A stretch of DNA of 64,000 nucleotides from NCBI RefSeq assembly GCF_019649055.1, contig NW_026570341.1, positions 62,001 through 126,000 on the forward strand. The letters are read 5' to 3'. The position numbers and the translations under genes are program-made. Shown piece after piece: positions 10,975-23,272 of the stretch. How positions within the stretch are numbered: the first letter of the stretch is position 1; each line of letters opens with the position of its first letter. The DNA is from Paramacrobiotus metropolitanus. Taxonomy: Eukaryota; Tardigrada; Eutardigrada; Parachela; Macrobiotidae. The notes below the pieces were generated by a model. It was given only the letters and a program-made list of their open reading frames with translations. It was not told where the DNA came from and made no database searches.

Positions 10975-11327
10975 CAAGCCCGTCCGGATGATGAGCACGT
11001 AAAGGTACAGCTAACGCATATTAAGCGCGATGTTGGCGCTTAACACGATGGCCACTGCACTACGTTCGCCACAATGCGTAAATGCGCTCCGCACTTAGAT
11101 TGTCCCTTACTCAGGCTTACTGCACCGACTGTTTTCTAGCCACCTTCCGCCAGGCAACTACGATTATTCCCATTGAAATATATGGCGTGCACTAAGCCAC
11201 CAGCCAGCCAAACGCATGTTACGTGGTTGGACAGTGTGGCGTGGCGTTGCGTAGTATCTTGTTTGGCGTAACCCATGAATTTACATTTTTCGCTGTTCTC
11301 TATCGTGCTCATCATCCGGACGGGCTG
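10975..11327. mobile_element. TA-flanked MITE, copy 1
   Basis: The ends are inverted repeats: CAAGCCCGTCCGGATGATGA on the left, matched by TCATCATCCGGACGGGCTG on the right, each flanked by TA. The interior shares patches with the copy at 41519-41674 (GCCACT-CACTACGTT and TTTGGCGTAAC). There is no coding capacity. TA flanks and size fit a non-autonomous Tc1/mariner-type element. Confidence 0.7.
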
Positions 11328-12260
11328 TATTGGTTTATAAGCTGTTAAAAAGCCGACAATGACGGCAACGCGTTTTCCAACCACTCGCTATCCGGACAGG
11401 GATTACCGCTCACTCCAGGCGGCGGTTCCCTACCAACGTCTACTCGTCACCATTCAGTATATATATTATATTGGCCGTGGGTCCGGGCAACGCTCACTGC
11501 CACATGGCGGATGTTTGGGCCGAGCCGCCGAGCGAGCTAAGAGCCGCTCTCGTACAATAGGCGTGACAGTTGCCTGCTTCACCGAAGACGGATTCCTGGC
11601 TAAGATTTTGATGGCACTGTCGTGCCAGTCTGTGTGAGCGGCGAAAACACGACCGAGGCGTTGGTGGTCGCGGACTCCTGAGCATACGCTGAAGAAAGAT
11701 TCGGCGATACAAGAGTGACGGAGAGACGAGCACGATAGAATAATACAGAAATATCAATCCTACCGACCTGACTCAACGACAGAGAATGAGCTAATAATTT
11801 CAATGTGGCATAGCCAAATAATAATTATGCATACGCTACGATCTACGCGAAGCGAGAATCGACTACATTCCGACGATAGATTTTTAATAGAAAACTCCGA
11901 CACTGCCAAACTCAGAATGAGAACGAGCTGATGCCCAAAAATAATGCAACTCTCGGACTTAAATAGGCGCGAAGCGCATCCGGTTAGAAAAGCCAAAAAT
12001 ATTCGAAGACAGAAGGAAAATGCTAGAAAGTACAAACATGTACGAGTACTGATGAAAAACGTACTGTACTAAGCCGCTACCGTACACCATATTCCGTCAA
12101 GAGTATGTGACACATTCTGCAATTAGAATTCGTTCTCGTTCTGCAGACTGTTTTTTTTTTAATTATTGTGCTTCTCACTGCACTGTTTAGTATAGTGATC
12201 TTCAGCGGCGGACGACGTTCCCGCGTTGGTGCCCAACGTCATAATACCATATCCGGCGGA
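11328..12260. other. Gap upstream of the second intact F-box-family gene
   Basis: No gene is supported. Short frames here overlap on both strands and lack motifs. The last few hundred bases should contain the promoter of the gene starting at 12261. Confidence 0.4.
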
Positions 12261-14100
12261 ATGTTCGCGGTGCAGGTTCTGGGTAACGATCAGCGTCAAC
12301 GCCAGGGACGCGTCGTGGACGTGGCAGAAGACGGTCTCGTCGTGGATCTGCTCTGTACTAACCGGCGACGTGAATTTGCGCCATTTGGCAGCGTCTTCTT
12401 TCCGTCTCCAAAGGCGTCTCACGAGCAGGCTCACTTTTACGACCGAGACTGGTTAAGTGGGCCAGTGGAAGTCTTGGTACCGGATACGCCGTCGGGTCCC
12501 CGGATTTGGCTGCCAGGTGACATCCGCACCGTGCAAGAACTGCATGGAGCGGCCGTTGTCCAGTGGCGAAGTCTGCATTCGGGAGAGCACTGCACCGACG
12601 TCGTCCCCTTCCAACGCCTTCGCCCAGAGCGTAACACCGCCAACAACGCTACACTCTGCAAAGAGATCCTTCCAGGCACGTTTGTCAAGCGCAGTGTGAA
12701 CCTGGGCGAGGAATGGCGCTCAGTTCCCAGTGGAGAAGCCGAAGCGCTCCTCACGCGGTTAAACGCCGGCGACTTGTACCTCCATTTACCAGTTCTCGTG
12801 GTGGACCTCGCGGACGGCACATATACGTACATTTGCCAACGCAACACTCCGCTTGAAGCATGGTTCTCGCCAGCGGTCAGTGTGCTGGTCGGCCCATGCT
12901 GTGCTGTAAAAATAAAAAGATCTCTGGAATTTTAACCTTTTTAACTTTGTCCTTAATTTAAATGGTCAAGACATTTAATACGTAACGAAGAAATTTAATA
13001 CCGTAATCCTTTTCAGGAATTGGAGGAGCGGATTCAGCGCTTTCACGCCGAGTTGCTCGAGATGGTTAAGCAGCATCCTACCGCGGCCGCTGCCATCGCT
13101 GATGATTGGGTGAAGATGGCGCTGCCGGCGGAATTGTGGCAGGAGGTGTTCAGCCACTTGGGCACGATAGAACAGACGCAGCTGCTTGCCGTGTGCACCA
13201 CGTGGAACCGCATCTTGACAGCGTCGGCCCTGCGCTCCACCATCGTTATCAACGAGCGCGTTGACCAGTCTGAGTGTGGCGGGTTTCAACGGTTAGCCAG
13301 TGTGTACAAATCTCTGCAGCCTGACACCAAGCGGTTGGCCATAACGCGCCTCCATCACTCGAAGAGTATGCGGTACCTGAAGGAAGTGTGCGACTTGATG
13401 CGCTACGTGGCTGTTCACCACACCGGGATCCGTTTGCGTGCCGTGCATCTGCACCGCGTCAATCTACACTGGCTAATTAGTCGCGACAGTGTCCTGATGC
13501 ACGGCACAGGCCAGTGTCCCCGGCATCCGTCCTTCCCTGTGGATCCGCCGCAACCGTTCCGCCTGGATACCGCATACCCGTCCTATAGCTGGCTGGAAGA
13601 TTTCCTAGCCGGCTGTCGTAGACTGCCGTGCGATACCGTCCATATCGTCGACTGTGCGGTGACACTGGGCTTCGGTCTTTATTTCCAATCGTCGCGGACG
13701 ATCGCGTTCCGCATCGGCAGTGCGCGCTTGCAGACTACAGCGGCTGATCTGGGCTGTGCTGTGTGGGACGCGATGGATGCAGCATTGCCGCTAGCCACAG
13801 AAGAGGAGCTGCAGAAACTGCTCCAGCGGTTGAAAGTGGGCGGGCGGTTAACAGAAGCGAACAGGAGGGACAACGGCATCGGAGAGGTAAGCGTCGTCGT
13901 TAATTCCGTTGCGACTGGAAGAGAACGATGTTGAGATTTCAGTGGTGTAGATGCTGTGTGCGCTGCAGTCGGTGGATCCGCGTCCCTCTCCGCACTGCCG
14001 CGGGAAGCAGTGGTGTAAGGGCAATCTGCAAGATGTGCAGTGGGAGAAGTTGTCGCGTGTTGCCCTGCACTTTCTCCTTCGACAGGAGTCCAGATTGTGA
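12261..14100 (+). CDS. Intact F-box-family protein, 544 aa, three exons
   Basis: Exons 12261-12875, 13017-13886 and 13951-14100 are all phase 0 (donors GTCAGT and GTAAGC). The protein begins MFAVQVLGNDQRQRQGRVVD and has CTNRRREFAPFG near residue 40, then VLVPDTPSGPRIWLPGDI and TDVVPFQRLRPE. Exon 2 opens ELEERIQRFHAELLEMV and carries the F-box MALPAELWQEVFSHLGTIEQ. It continues with TGIRLRAVHLHRVNLHWLI and LGCAVWDAMDAALPL. The last exon reads MLCALQSVDPRPSPHCRGKQ and ends WEKLSRVALHFLLRQESRL. Its total length equals that of the copy at 8967, with different exon lengths. The frame stays open upstream to 12168, but only through a GTG, so ATG 12261 is preferred. Likely a ubiquitin-ligase substrate receptor, from the F-box only. 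Confidence 0.85.
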
Positions 14101-14466
14101 GAGACTGCACAGTTCAACTGCTCGTGCTCCGCATTGTCCTGTGCGTTTCAGACTAGGGTCAACGCTGCTCGCTTTTAAGCCGATGGAACTGCTCCACTGC
14201 AGCAATTACTTTTTTTTCTCTTTCATTTTTTCAGTCATTCAGTGCACTGTCTTGGTTCTTATTTCTTTCGCTAGATGCCCGACATTTTATTAGTGCCCGC
14301 AGCAGGGTATTAAATTTTGAGTCAAGGTAGCTTGTTTTCCGTTTTGGTTTACGAGACATTTTTACTAAAATACAATTGGCGTTGCGATTGACCAGTTGTG
14401 CATCCTGATCCAGATCATCTTCAGCGTAGATCAAGGAAGAAGACGCGGTCGAAACAGAAGATTTCG

Positions 14467-15310
14467 ACAGTATATATACAGAATAATACAGACATAATCT
14501 CCATAGAATACCTGAGTTGGGACAAAACTTTTTCTAGCGTGCCACAGCAAGCATAGAATATGTGAGTTGGGACATCGCTTTTTTTAAACCGCAAAAAGCG
14601 ATTTGGAACGGCTACGCGGAATTTAGAAACCCAAGAAACAACTAGTTATCATGATGTGTGAAGCTGAAACAAGAAACAGGAAATGTTTAACAATGGTATG
14701 CATGAAACAGTTAACACCAAAACATGGAACCTGAAGACACGAAGCAATATTTGGAAAACGGTGTTTCACGACTCGTTTACAGTTTCACGTTTCTTTCTTG
14801 TTTGGTTTCTTGGGTTCTAACTTTATGCATCGTGTTTCATGTTTCACGTATCGGTTTGCATCTTCGATGTTTTATTGCTTCTTTGTTATGAAGAAACACA
14901 TAAACCAGATACAGTAGCATTAGTATTATGCATTGAGCAAATGAAACATGAAACAGTGTGTAAAAAACACCTAGCAAGAACAGAGGCCTGAATCAATCTT
15001 CTGTTTCACGTGCTTCATGCGTTTCATCTGTATCATGTGTTTCATGTGTTTCATGTGTTTTTCTGTTTAATGTGTCTCTTGCGTTTCTTCTGTTTGTGTT
15101 CTTCTGTTTCATGTGTTTCATGCGTTTCATGCGTTTTATGTGTTGCGTTTGTTTCATAGGTATCATGTGTTTCACGTGTTTCTTCTATTTCATGTGTTCC
15201 ATGTGTTTCTTTCGCTGGTTTCTTACGTATGTAGACAGTTACCATACATGTGTTAAGCTTTGTCCCAACTCATGCACACTCTCATAATACAGTATACATA
15301 TATATACAGT
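14467..15310. mobile_element. Long palindromic insertion with minisatellite arms (GTTTCATG type)
   Basis: Imperfect inverted ends of about 60 bp (ACAGTATATATACAGAATAA ... CTGAGTTGGGACAAA on the left, its reverse complement near 15256-15310). The left arm is rich in ATGAAAC and GAAACA, the right arm is an array of degenerate GTTTCATGT units (14995-15215). The whole 844 bp could fold into one hairpin. The minus-strand open frames here (KHMKRMKHMK-type) are repeat artefacts. Positions 14101-14466 show nothing else. Confidence 0.6.
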
Positions 15311-16046
15311 TAAAACGCGCTAGCGAAAACAAGTACCCTTGCCTTAACACACAAACTCTGATTCTGACCACTCACACTCAGAATCTGACTTTGATTTGAA
15401 AGCCTTACTTTGATTTTGAAACTTCTGGCTGCCCAAACTCTGACTCTGACCGTAACAACTCGACCCCTAAAACTCTGATTCAGCCCAATAAGAATAGGTA
15501 ACCAGGTAATCCTTAGGTTTTCTTATCTTCTTATGTTATTTTTCGGGTTTTATTCGCCTTCTTAAGTTGTTCTAACACGTTGTTCTTAGGCTTTTTTTTA
15601 TGTACGTTCGCGCCAGGGGCGCATTATGGTATTTTTTGAGACCGGAAACGGCAATTACTTTTTTGCCTGTCCATATGATTTTTTTCTGATTACAGATTAA
15701 GAATCCGCTCGTTTCTCTGAATATTTTGGTGTCACGTTTGCCAAAAGTGCTTCGAACAATTTGCCCGGGGGAAAATTTACGATGATGCATTACAGAATGC
15801 CATTAAACCAGCAGATTTCTACCCGAACTCTAAAGAAGGAAAAGATCGCAGCGAATGCAACGGGCGGTTACGAATCGGTACACGAAGTTGATCCTGTAGC
15901 GAAGCAAATTAGTACAAACAAAAGAGGTGCAAGGAAAATAATGCAATAAATACGAAAAAGCAAACCAAGCAAAAATTCCCTTTCTCGCAACGCTGTTCGA
16001 TGGAACGGCCCAACAGAAAATACGAGGAGCAGAACTGTGCAGGTTT
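15311..16046. other. Gap with a low-complexity CTCTGA/TCTGAC tract
   Basis: Positions 15355-15475 hold repeated CTCTGATTCTGAC-like words. The remainder has no supported gene; the frames at 15572-15949 lack motifs. Confidence 0.4.
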
Positions 16047-18326
16047 TCATATAATCCACTTTAGTTCAAGGAGGAAGTGCCGGGCAATGCGCGACAGCTT
16101 CTCCAACTGCAAATCCCGCAGGCCGTCCACGCACCACTGCTTCCCGTGGTAATCCGAGGGACGCGGATCGGCCGCTTGCAGCGCACACACTATCTGCAAG
16201 ACACAATCACAGCTAACACCGAGCGAATGATGACGCAGCTCAGCTGTCCTTCATACCCTGCAGATGCCGTTTTCTACTCTTTCCCTCTCACCCGATCTCC
16301 AAGCGTTGCATTAGTTCGTGCTGCGTCTCGTCACTAGGCACCGACAGCGCTGCGTCCATCGCCTCCCATAACGCGCATCCAAAATCCGCACTCGCCGGCT
16401 GGATTCGCGCGGTGCAGATGACGAAGTCGATCGTCGTTGATTTGCCGTTGGTGTACGGCGACTTGTCATGGATGACGAACTTCAAGGAAACCCGGCAGTC
16501 TGCGATGTGGATCAAACTGCATGGGAGGCTGCGGCACGCGGCAATGAAATCCTGCCACCAGTAAGAGTAGTCCGGCAGTGCTTGCTTAGTCGCGGGAGAG
16601 TGAAGAGGAAGACCATCGTGCCGGTCGCACTGTCCAGTCTTGCCGGTGGAGACAATATCGCCATGGCGAACAACCAGCAGATTGAGGTGGACACGATGGA
16701 GATGGACAGTACGCAGGCGCATCCCAGTCTGATGCGCAGCCACATAGCGGATCATGTTCCACACTTCCATCAGGTACTCCATACTCTTCCACGATATTGG
16801 CTCCTGACGCGTTATGGCAACACGCTGCGTGTCGCAGCGTAAGCAGACGTAAACACAGGCCAAACGCAAACTGCCGAAGTACCACATAAAATCCCCGCTG
16901 TTGTCCACCACGAGAGTGCGACGCAGCGCGGACGCCTCCATGATCCGGCTCCACTTGGCGCACACGGAGCGCAGCATCGTCTGGGTCGCGGTGTCCAAGT
17001 GGGCGAAGACCTCCGGCCACAATTCCACCGGCAGCGCTGGCTCTTTCTTGATGGGCGGAGCGTGGTCGCTAAGAGCCTGAACGACGCTGAGCAGCTGATG
17101 GTGCACGCTGATAGCTGCTAGACCCGAACACTACAATAATTACGGTTGAAAACAGTTCATAAACAGTACGACGGTTGATGGAAAAACCGAGGAAGTACCA
17201 AAAATATATTACACCGACGATTTGCTGACCGAAAACTTGCTGACCGACAAAAAGATCACCCGTCAGTTTCTGGAAGCGAGAACTCGATGATCGACAGGCT
17301 CCGGGACGACCATATGCTGAACACGAACATAGTACTTGAAACATTTTGATGACCAAAAAAATTTTCTAAAACCCAGTAAGAAACCCTGAGGAAACGAAAC
17401 GTAAGGAAGCGCTTTGCTAATAAACCTTTGGAACCTAAGAAATGCATTGCAAGGGAGAAAAAACCTCAAAGACTTCAGGATTCTTACAGATCCACGGTAA
17501 CCGAAGGATATAAAAACTCTTATGAGAAACCCAAGAGTACACCCAGAATGCCCGGAAACCCCGAAAGCAGACCTATAAGGAAGCTGTCGGTTTCTGCCAA
17601 ACGTCGGGCAGCAGAATCGTATAAAAGCAAAATTGTCGGTCAGCAAGTAGTGTTAATCAGTACTCGTATAATAGCATCATATCAGTCAGCAAATTGTCGG
17701 GAAGCAAAAGGTGCGCCAGGAAATTGAAGTCCTACTTCGAAATATGCTGTTTTATCGTAAGTGTATTCCAAGACGCCATCCTTCAGGTCCGCCACGAAAA
17801 CTGACGAAAGGTAACGCAGTTGCAACTGCAAGCCTCTAAATTTGGTGAGAAACGTCTGCGCTTCCTCCGGGGACAGCGGGCGGAATGCCTCTCCCAGATG
17901 CATACGACTCTTCTTGAATTTCCCTGACGGGATCTCTTCCCACAGTTTGGCATTACGCACGGGGCGAATGTGCTGGATGGGGATAATGTCGGTGCACTGG
18001 ACGCCCGTGTCCAGACTCCGCCACTGGACAACGGCCGTTTCGTGCAGTTTGTATAGGGAGCGGATCTCCCCAGGCAACCATGTCCATGGACCGGATGACG
18101 TCTCTAGCACCAGCATCTCCACTGGGCCGCTTAACCAGTCTATGGCATACAAGCGGGATTTGTCGGCATCCGCCTCTGGAGGTGGAAAGAAAACGCTGCC
18201 AAACGGTGCAAATTCACGTCGTCGACTTGGACAGCGCAGATCGACGAAGAGGCCGTCGTCAGCCACGTCTACGACCCGTCCGTGACGCATCCGTTGGTCG
18301 CTGCCCACAACCGGCACGATCAACAT
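16047..18326 (-). pseudogene. F-box-family gene with one frameshift near the end of exon 2
   Basis: Exon 1 is 18326-17736 (MLIVPVVGSDQRMRHGRVVD, CPSRRREFAPFG, VLETSSGPWTWLPGEI), with donor GTAGGA. Exon 2 is 17130-16257, opening at the acceptor TTGTAG in phase 0, with F-box ALPVELWPEVFAHLDTATQ and then TGMRLRTVHLHRVHLNLL and FGCALWEAMDAALSV. Exon 3 is 16193-16047 (IVCALQAADPRPSDYHGKQW). Near 16290 a +1 shift puts GGG TGA in the frame. The next frame continues ERERVENGIC to the donor, so a single base separates this gene from being intact. It could be a recent pseudogene or an assembly error. Intron 1 (605 bp) is enlarged by a palindromic insertion. Confidence 0.8.
17215..17701. mobile_element. 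Palindromic insertion in intron 1 of the F-box gene
   Basis: The left end reads CGACGATTTGCTGACCG and CTTGCTGACCGACAA. The right end is the reverse complement of CCCGACAATTTGCTGACTG and CTTGCTGACCGACAA. A similar half-site (CCCGACAATTTTTTGACTGA) occurs near 45085. There is no coding capacity. It explains why this intron is about ten times longer than those of the paralogues. Confidence 0.55.
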
Positions 18327-18628
18327 TCTGCGGGTTATGGTCGGGCAAGGTTGAGTTCCAAAATCTGAAACTAAGACGACAGCTGAGTGTAAAGCACCGA
18401 GCAGTGGTTCTTTGCGTGTGTAATGCACGAATCAGAAAGGCAACAATTACTGGCACCCAAAATTCCAAAATGAAGGCAAGCACGCTTACCGCCTATGAGG
18501 CTATGACGATGTATCGATGGGTCTATAGGTTTCACACCTTTACTCACTGGGTCACCACTGCTGAGTGGGCGGAGATTTAAAGCGTGTCAGTCGCACTTTA
18601 TGCAGCTTAGCACGATCTGTACATACAG

Positions 18629-18788
18629 TAGTGCATTAGCGCTGCAACTTGTATGTGTACAAATCACGCATACATACATACAACTAAGACGTTTTCGCAA
18701 TTGCCATTGGCTGGCCCGGCCTACTTGCCTACTTGTATAGATGTATGCGTGATTTGTACACATACAAGTAAGAAACGCAAATGCACTA
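18629..18788. mobile_element. Small TA-flanked hairpin MITE
   Basis: A perfect 29-bp inverted core (ACTTGTATGTGTACAAATCA and onward) lies within longer imperfect arms that start TAGTGCATT. TA is present at both outer ends. The loop contains GGCTGGCCCGGCC. The element is 160 bp and non-coding. The flanking 18327-18628 hold no gene. Confidence 0.65.
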
Positions 18789-18959
18789 GTAAATTTCACA
18801 CCGAAGATAGCCATAGATTAGAATGCACTGAACGGGAATCGTAATTTGGTCTTCGACATTGAACCAAAAAACCGGTTTTGCATCTGCCCGGGCACGCAGC
18901 GCCTAGCCATAACGGGAGTGATGAGGAGCAGTGTTTGAGCACGGAGAACGGAGAACGGA

Positions 18960-19626
18960 AAAGCGATTTACGACATGATCCAGCGCCACTTGCTTCAGGT
19001 GGACGTGCTGTCCACCTGCACCGCGTCCAGCTGAAGCTGCTCGTAAATAGCGGTCACGATGCGGTTTACCCTTACCTAACCGGCGATTGTGGCCGAATGC
19101 CGGCCACAATCGTGTACAGGGAGCGCCGGATACGGAGTACCCTTCCTTTTACTCTGCGCCGGATTTTTGTGTGGCGTGCGATGCCTTCCACCTCGCCGAT
19201 TGCCCGGTGGCATTGGCGCTCTTTGTCTGTCCAGCGGTGCAGCGGGTCTAGCGGACCACGCTCGAATTTAACATTGGAAGCGCGCGATTGCCGCCGCCGA
19301 GTGCCGATGGTGACTGCGCGGAGGCACTAGACGCCGCACTGCCGTTGCCGGGTGAAGAACCGCTGCGCGGTCTAACCCCGTTCTTGCGCTTCTTGGGCGA
19401 GAACTCTAGTGAAATTAGAAATACGGAAAACGGGATTCTCCGGGCAAATAACAGCTGAGCCTTTCCGCTACATAATACTGCATTTAGCGGAGATTTCGTT
19501 TTGCAGATGCTGTGTGCGCTGCAGTCGGCGGATCCGCGTCCGTCCGCGCATTACCGCGGCAAGAAGTGGTGCGAGGACGGCATGGGTGATTTGCAGTGGG
19601 AGAAACTGTCGCACATTTCCCTGTAA
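18960..19626 (+). pseudogene. F-box-family fragment, decayed, with last exon
   Basis: Family similarity starts in mid-exon 2, with AVHLHRVQLKLLVNSGHDAV in one frame. It goes on through several frames (scattered matches to the SLPCxxFHLAD and GxALDAALPLP blocks). A well-preserved last exon at 19507-19626 follows TTTTGCAG (MLCALQSADPRPSAHYRGKK, then WEKLSHISL and TAA). F-box and N-terminal module are missing. Confidence 0.7.
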
Positions 19627-20867
19627 TTCCTTCTTGAAGTACGGCTGACTGTGTGAGGACGCACAGTCTGGCAACACCCATTTCGTGTTGACTGTGCAGA
19701 CTGTTTTCGTGCTGTTACTGTTAGGCTGCGATCAAAGCTACTTCTAGGCGAATTGTCGCTGTTTATCTGTAGCTGGGCTTTCAGCTGTCGTCATTCTTAT
19801 TTCTCTTGACGCCATTCTACTTTTATTTGCTTCGCTATTGAGCGGACTTACTATAATTATGCTGTAGTTAGCTCTTGGGTTTAATTAAGTGTAGCGGCCT
19901 GGCCACTGTTAGTTAGTGTGCTTGTGTCATTGCTGTTAGTATGATATTATTCTGCGTTTGAGCAGCTCCCTGGCTGCTAATAAATATGTGCCAGGTCGTG
20001 ACATTAAGGCTTGATTTACATTCAATAAAAAAACGTTAACAAACTGGAGCTCTTAACACTCGGGTGAATCTACCGGCGTTTGAGCCGGCGTGTTCGCTTA
20101 CATTGTAACACAGGACCAATCCAGGAGAGTGTACAAGGCAGTGAAGGCACTCGCAAAATATGTTTATACATTTTATGAAAACGCAACTTATGAAAATGTG
20201 CCGCTGAAAGATTTGTGTACACGAGCGTGAAAACCGTTTGGCCGTGCAACATCACGTTCGCGACTATCAGATGGCGCTGGCTAAGCGCGCATCGTCCATC
20301 GACGGAGGAACAAAACGAACCCATATGTAGGCTTTAATGCCGAAATCTGAACACACACCGCGCCTTGCGCGCAAGCCAAAACCAACTGGCCTCTGTAGGC
20401 CGCGCAGCTGCGTACAGAGCCGTCAAAATGCATGAAAATGCCCAGACAGGAAAAAACCCAAAACCAACCAATGACAGAAGGGCTGAATCATAAGCCCGCC
20501 CTGACACGACTTATTTCGGTGTGAAGGTTGGAAAGCTACTCCGCATGAAACACGACAACCACACCCTTCTTGTTCCGTTATTAACCCTTGTTTTTCCGTT
20601 GCTCTTCTTTACATAACTGCGTAAGAAATTGCACTATCAGTTGTATGCTCTTGTTCATAGCTCGCTGATTGTCGTATTTCGTGCCGTGGCAGCAAAAAAT
20701 ACCATGCTCCCTGGCAGACGCAGAGACAGTTCACAATCGCAGTGGACGGAGCACAAAACCAGCATTCTGATTAAAGCTAAGAAAACTAACAACAAAAAAC
20801 CCAACGAACCGTCCAAGAAGTACTTTAAGACACTGCGCAGTCCACCCAATTAGGCAGCTTTCTCGGC
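19627..20867. other. Gap without a recognised gene
   Basis: No supported gene. AATAAA-like words occur near 19980 and 20025. Open frames (20070-20324 minus, 20629-20853 plus) have no motif or splice support. Confidence 0.4.
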
Positions 20868-22001
20868 TCATTTCGGGGTCGTACGAGCCGTCTTCTTAAA
20901 GCGCTCGCAGAGAAAGGTGTGGGTCATGAGCGACAAATTCTCCAGCTGTGCTTCGTTCGTCCCGTCCACGCACCACTTCTTGCCGCGGTAATGCGAGGAC
21001 GGACACGGATCGGCCGACTGCAACGCCCACAACAACTGCAAAAGCAGCGCGGACGTTACAACACAGGACTAAAGACAGGAGCAGTTATCCAGTCGCACCG
21101 CGGTTCCACAGGTTCGAAAAGCGAGACGCTGGTTCGAGATGTATTCGTAAAAATCAAGCATCTACTTGGTTTAGTCTTGCATTGTGGGTCTCACTTTTCC
21201 GACAGTGATCTTGGTATCCAGCAGACTATCCTTGATCGATTCCAGAAACCGCTTCAAAAACTGGCAGTCCGCTTTGCTCGGATTGGCCAGCGGTGCCTCC
21301 AGCGCATCCCCCAGCGCGCAGCCGAATCCGGCACCCAGCGACAGCTCCCATACGCCGGATAAAGTCACGCCGAGAAAATCCTCCTCTCGTTTGCTGACAG
21401 AGCACGCCAGGTCAATAGTACAATCGTGCATGCGGAGGACCTCACACGGCAGCGGACCGACGACCTCCACGAATTCCTGCAGTCGATGGAATCGCCCGTG
21501 ACGGTCGTACTTTGCCGGCGACCGATGCACCACGCACTCCTTAAATCCCGCATTCGGCCGGATGCTGTTGACCATCAGACCCAGCGTCAAACCGCGGAAA
21601 TTCAGACTCCGCAGGCGGATGCCTGGGAGACATTGCTGCCACGTGATGGACCATTCCCGCCACCGCCAAGACGTCGTCATTGACCAATCTCCATAATCCC
21701 CATTGGCCTTTGGGCGTGACGATGAGGTGGCGTGTAGTGGCGCGGAGGCTCCATAGACGGCCGCTGCCGTGAGAAAAATCGAAGTGTCGGCCGCATTTGC
21801 TGAACTGGTGACGAGCACCGTGGCTGTCAGCATTGGCGAAGTGATGAGACGGTTCCATGTTGACAGCACAGTACGCGATTTCGTCTGATTGACTGTGTCC
21901 AGACGGGAAAACACTCCCATCCACAATTCCGGTACAAGCGAACAGCTGTCAACCGCTTCCCCGGATTTCTCCGATAATTCGAAGCAGCGCGCCAGGTTCA
22001 A
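20868..22001 (-). CDS. Divergent F-box-family gene, exons 2 and 3 only
   Basis: Exon 2 is 22001-21195, opening in phase 0 after the acceptor CTCCAG (LNLARCFELSEKSGEAV). It carries a weak F-box (LVPELWMGVFSRLDTVNQ, then WNRLITSPML), PGIRLRSLNFRGLTLGL and AGFGCALGDALEAPL. Exon 3 is 21035-20868 (LLWALQSADPCPSSHYRGKK, ending TARTTPK). The intron between them is GTGAGA...TTTGCAG, phase 0. Both exons are open. No N-terminal module exon is recognisable within about 1.2 kb upstream, so the gene is either 5'-truncated or has a highly changed first exon. It is the most divergent member in the left cluster. Confidence 0.7.
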
Positions 22002-23272
22002 CTGGAGATTTGCTAAGGCCGTCTGTAGACCGCGCCTCCGTGAGACACTCGTATATTATATGCTTATATTTCGATCACTTTGCAGGTATGTGTTACGATA
22101 ATGTGTCGTTAATGTATGCCTGCCCTTGAGCAGTTCTGATGTACCGGTTTCCGATCTATGTCTTCACACATCTGACTGGGCGTGCGACTGTGCGCTCTCA
22201 TACAATACAATACTGCTGTCTAGTTAAGCTTGCCGTTAAATACTGTGCATCATATTTGTCTTAGCAAACGCTAAAAGCACGGTTTATACATGTACAAATA
22301 AAGTACCATGTATCATTTTGGTGGCTCCAGTTGCTCGTTATACATTCCATCTATAAAACACGGACCCGTCATACCTTTAACATCCGGATCCCTAAGCCAT
22401 GACCTTTTTGGTAAGTCCACTGCTAAAACGATAGATGTGCTCGAACAACCCAAGCAAAAGAGAGAACGCCGACCGTACGATTGTTGATACGTCGCTCGAC
22501 CAACGTAAGCATCCTCAGCTCGACCCCGACGCAATTCCCGTTCCGGACTGCCCTGTTTCTGACCCTGGTCCAACGACACGGTCTCGTCAGCACCTTTCCA
22601 GCCTTACCGGTGAGCAACAGTACCAAAGTCTGCAGAAAGCGCAGAGAGCGAATTGAAACGTAGTTTGCGGAAGATATCCCTAAAGCAGTAGTTATTCCAC
22701 CAAACGATACCCCAAAATCCCCCGAACGCAGCTCTTTGTCGCCTGTGACCTTACGACATGTGTCACCTCAGGCACTGTCAGCGTTTAATAACATGAATAA
22801 GGAAGCAACTCTTCGCACGCCAGTAGTGTACGCGCTGATGTAACTGATTTTTGCGCACATTTTAGCGCTGATCTGGCAGACACACTGATTTGTCTGACAC
22901 ACTCCCTCTCCGAGACTGAGACCCGAGACATGCCCGCTAATTAAATTGACGGCTCTGAATGCCTGGCACCGTCCCTATTACGGAGACTGAGCCCGAGACA
23001 GTGACGCAAGTCTGGTCACTGTGTTGCTCTGTTTACCGGCTAGCGGTGTCCTACTGCCTGGCGCTGGCCTAGTGCCCTACTTTCTACTGTTGTTCTGGTG
23101 GTGTGGCTACCAGTAATAGTTAGAATAACTACCTATTGTAGTTAGTTTTTAAATAGTGTGTGATCGGCTAACATAATTTTATTAATTTAATTTACATGTT
23201 TTTTTATTTCGTTATTCATTCAATTCACACAGTGCTTTCATAATACGCATACATCATATACTAAGTCAACAG
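22002..23272. other. Gap upstream of the divergent F-box gene
   Basis: No RRREF-type exon is visible on the minus strand. Frames at 22313-22663 overlap on both strands and show no motif. A diverged direct repeat around GAGACTGAG-CCCGAGACA occurs near 22915 and 22986. Confidence 0.4.

Noticed and set aside
14993-15245. Minus-strand His/Glu/Thr- and Met/Lys-rich peptides
   Set aside because: Direct products of GTTTCATGT-type repeats inside a palindromic insertion.
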